From Bacillota bacterium (GTDB lineage Bacteria; Bacillota; Clostridia; Peptostreptococcales; Anaerovoracaceae): a stretch of 5,053 bases of DNA. Positions within the stretch are counted from its first letter, which is position 1; the number at the start of each line of letters is the position of its first letter. The stretch covers positions 1 to 5,053 of the forward strand of contig JAGATO010000162.1 in assembly GCA_017621195.1 (NCBI GenBank), read 5' to 3'. The notes beneath the pieces are model-generated. The model was not told the DNA's origin and did not search any database. It saw only the letters and a list, made by a program, of their open reading frames with translations. This document shows positions 4,832 through 5,053 of the stretch, piece by piece. A program made the position numbers and the translations under genes.

Positions 4832-5053
4832 TGAAACAAAAGAGAAACGCCGGATCCGGCCTGGGCTGGACCATTTTCTTCTCCATCGTGTGCGCCCTGT
4901 ACATGTACCCCATCATCATGGTGGTTCTGAACTCCCTGAAGCAGGAGCGCTTCATCAGTACCTCTACGGCGTTCCAGCTGCCGACGGCGGACACGCTTGC
5001 CGGGCTTGAGAACTACATTACGGCCATCAAATCCAACGGCTTTTTGCAGAGTC
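4831..5053 (+). CDS. Sugar ABC transporter permease, MalG/UgpE type, N-terminal part
   Basis: The 74 complete codons begin MKQKRNAGSGLGWTIFFSIV and continue with C-A-L-Y-M-Y-P-I-I-M-V-V-L-N-S-L-K. This first membrane helix (about 13-34) followed by P-x-x-x-V-x-x-N-S-L-K is the usual start of MalG/UgpE permeases. The segment F-I-S-T-S-T-A-F-Q-L-P then G-L-E-N-Y resembles the family's loop with a P-x-x-x-x-x-x-x-N-Y element. The ATG overlaps the upstream stop by one base (TAATG). A strong AAGGAGGT (4814-4821), located inside the upstream gene's last codons, lies 9 nt away, indicating coupled expression. The gene runs off the window; the EAA loop lies beyond it. Confidence 0.92.
   Translation, partial: MKQKRNAGSGLGWTIFFSIVCALYMYPIIMVVLNSLKQERFISTSTAFQLPTADTLAGLENYITAIKSNGFLQS

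Overview
The window looks like a piece of a Bacillota chromosome, most likely Clostridia. The evidence is strong AAGGAGG-type Shine-Dalgarno sites, sigma-A-type promoters, a YjdF protein with a yjdF-type leader, and a LacI regulator beside a sugar ABC transporter. The genes look moderately GC-rich by eye. The species cannot be named from the sequence.

Left part, minus strand (1-1117): a GNAT acetyltransferase gene (881 to 264) is followed, 18 bp after its stop, by a structured leader (245 to 141) that I read as a yjdF riboswitch. The start of yjdF (109 to 1, cut by the window edge) comes next. No terminator is visible between the two genes, so they may share a transcript. The acetyltransferase has an AT-rich promoter region near 1086-1117 and a long, GC-rich leader containing a 20-bp tandem duplication.

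Middle (1118-1441): the intergenic region holds phased A-tracts, a near-consensus extended -10 promoter (TTGACG, 17 bp, TGTTACAAT), a 20-bp palindrome with two AACGTT cores just downstream of the start point, and a 68-bp degenerate pentamer-repeat tract. All of these precede a LacI-family repressor gene (1442-2458).

Right part, plus strand (2459-5053): a sugar ABC importer operon. It consists of a lipoprotein substrate-binding protein (2591-3886), an intercistronic stem-loop (about 3907-3937), a MalF/UgpA-type permease (3980-4831), and the first 74 codons of a MalG/UgpE-type permease (from 4831, 1-nt overlap). No ATPase or sugar-processing enzyme is inside the window. The substrate is therefore undetermined, and the ATPase may be encoded downstream or shared from elsewhere. 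The repressor gene runs directly toward the importer, and a local sugar-responsive circuit is the simplest reading.

The gene content is ordinary. The items most worth checking are regulatory: the yjdF-type aptamer with a built-in anti-Shine-Dalgarno segment, the palindrome plus pentamer leader of the repressor, and the different palindrome at the importer promoter. I found no convincing evidence of a wholly new system, RNA gene, mobile element or CRISPR array.
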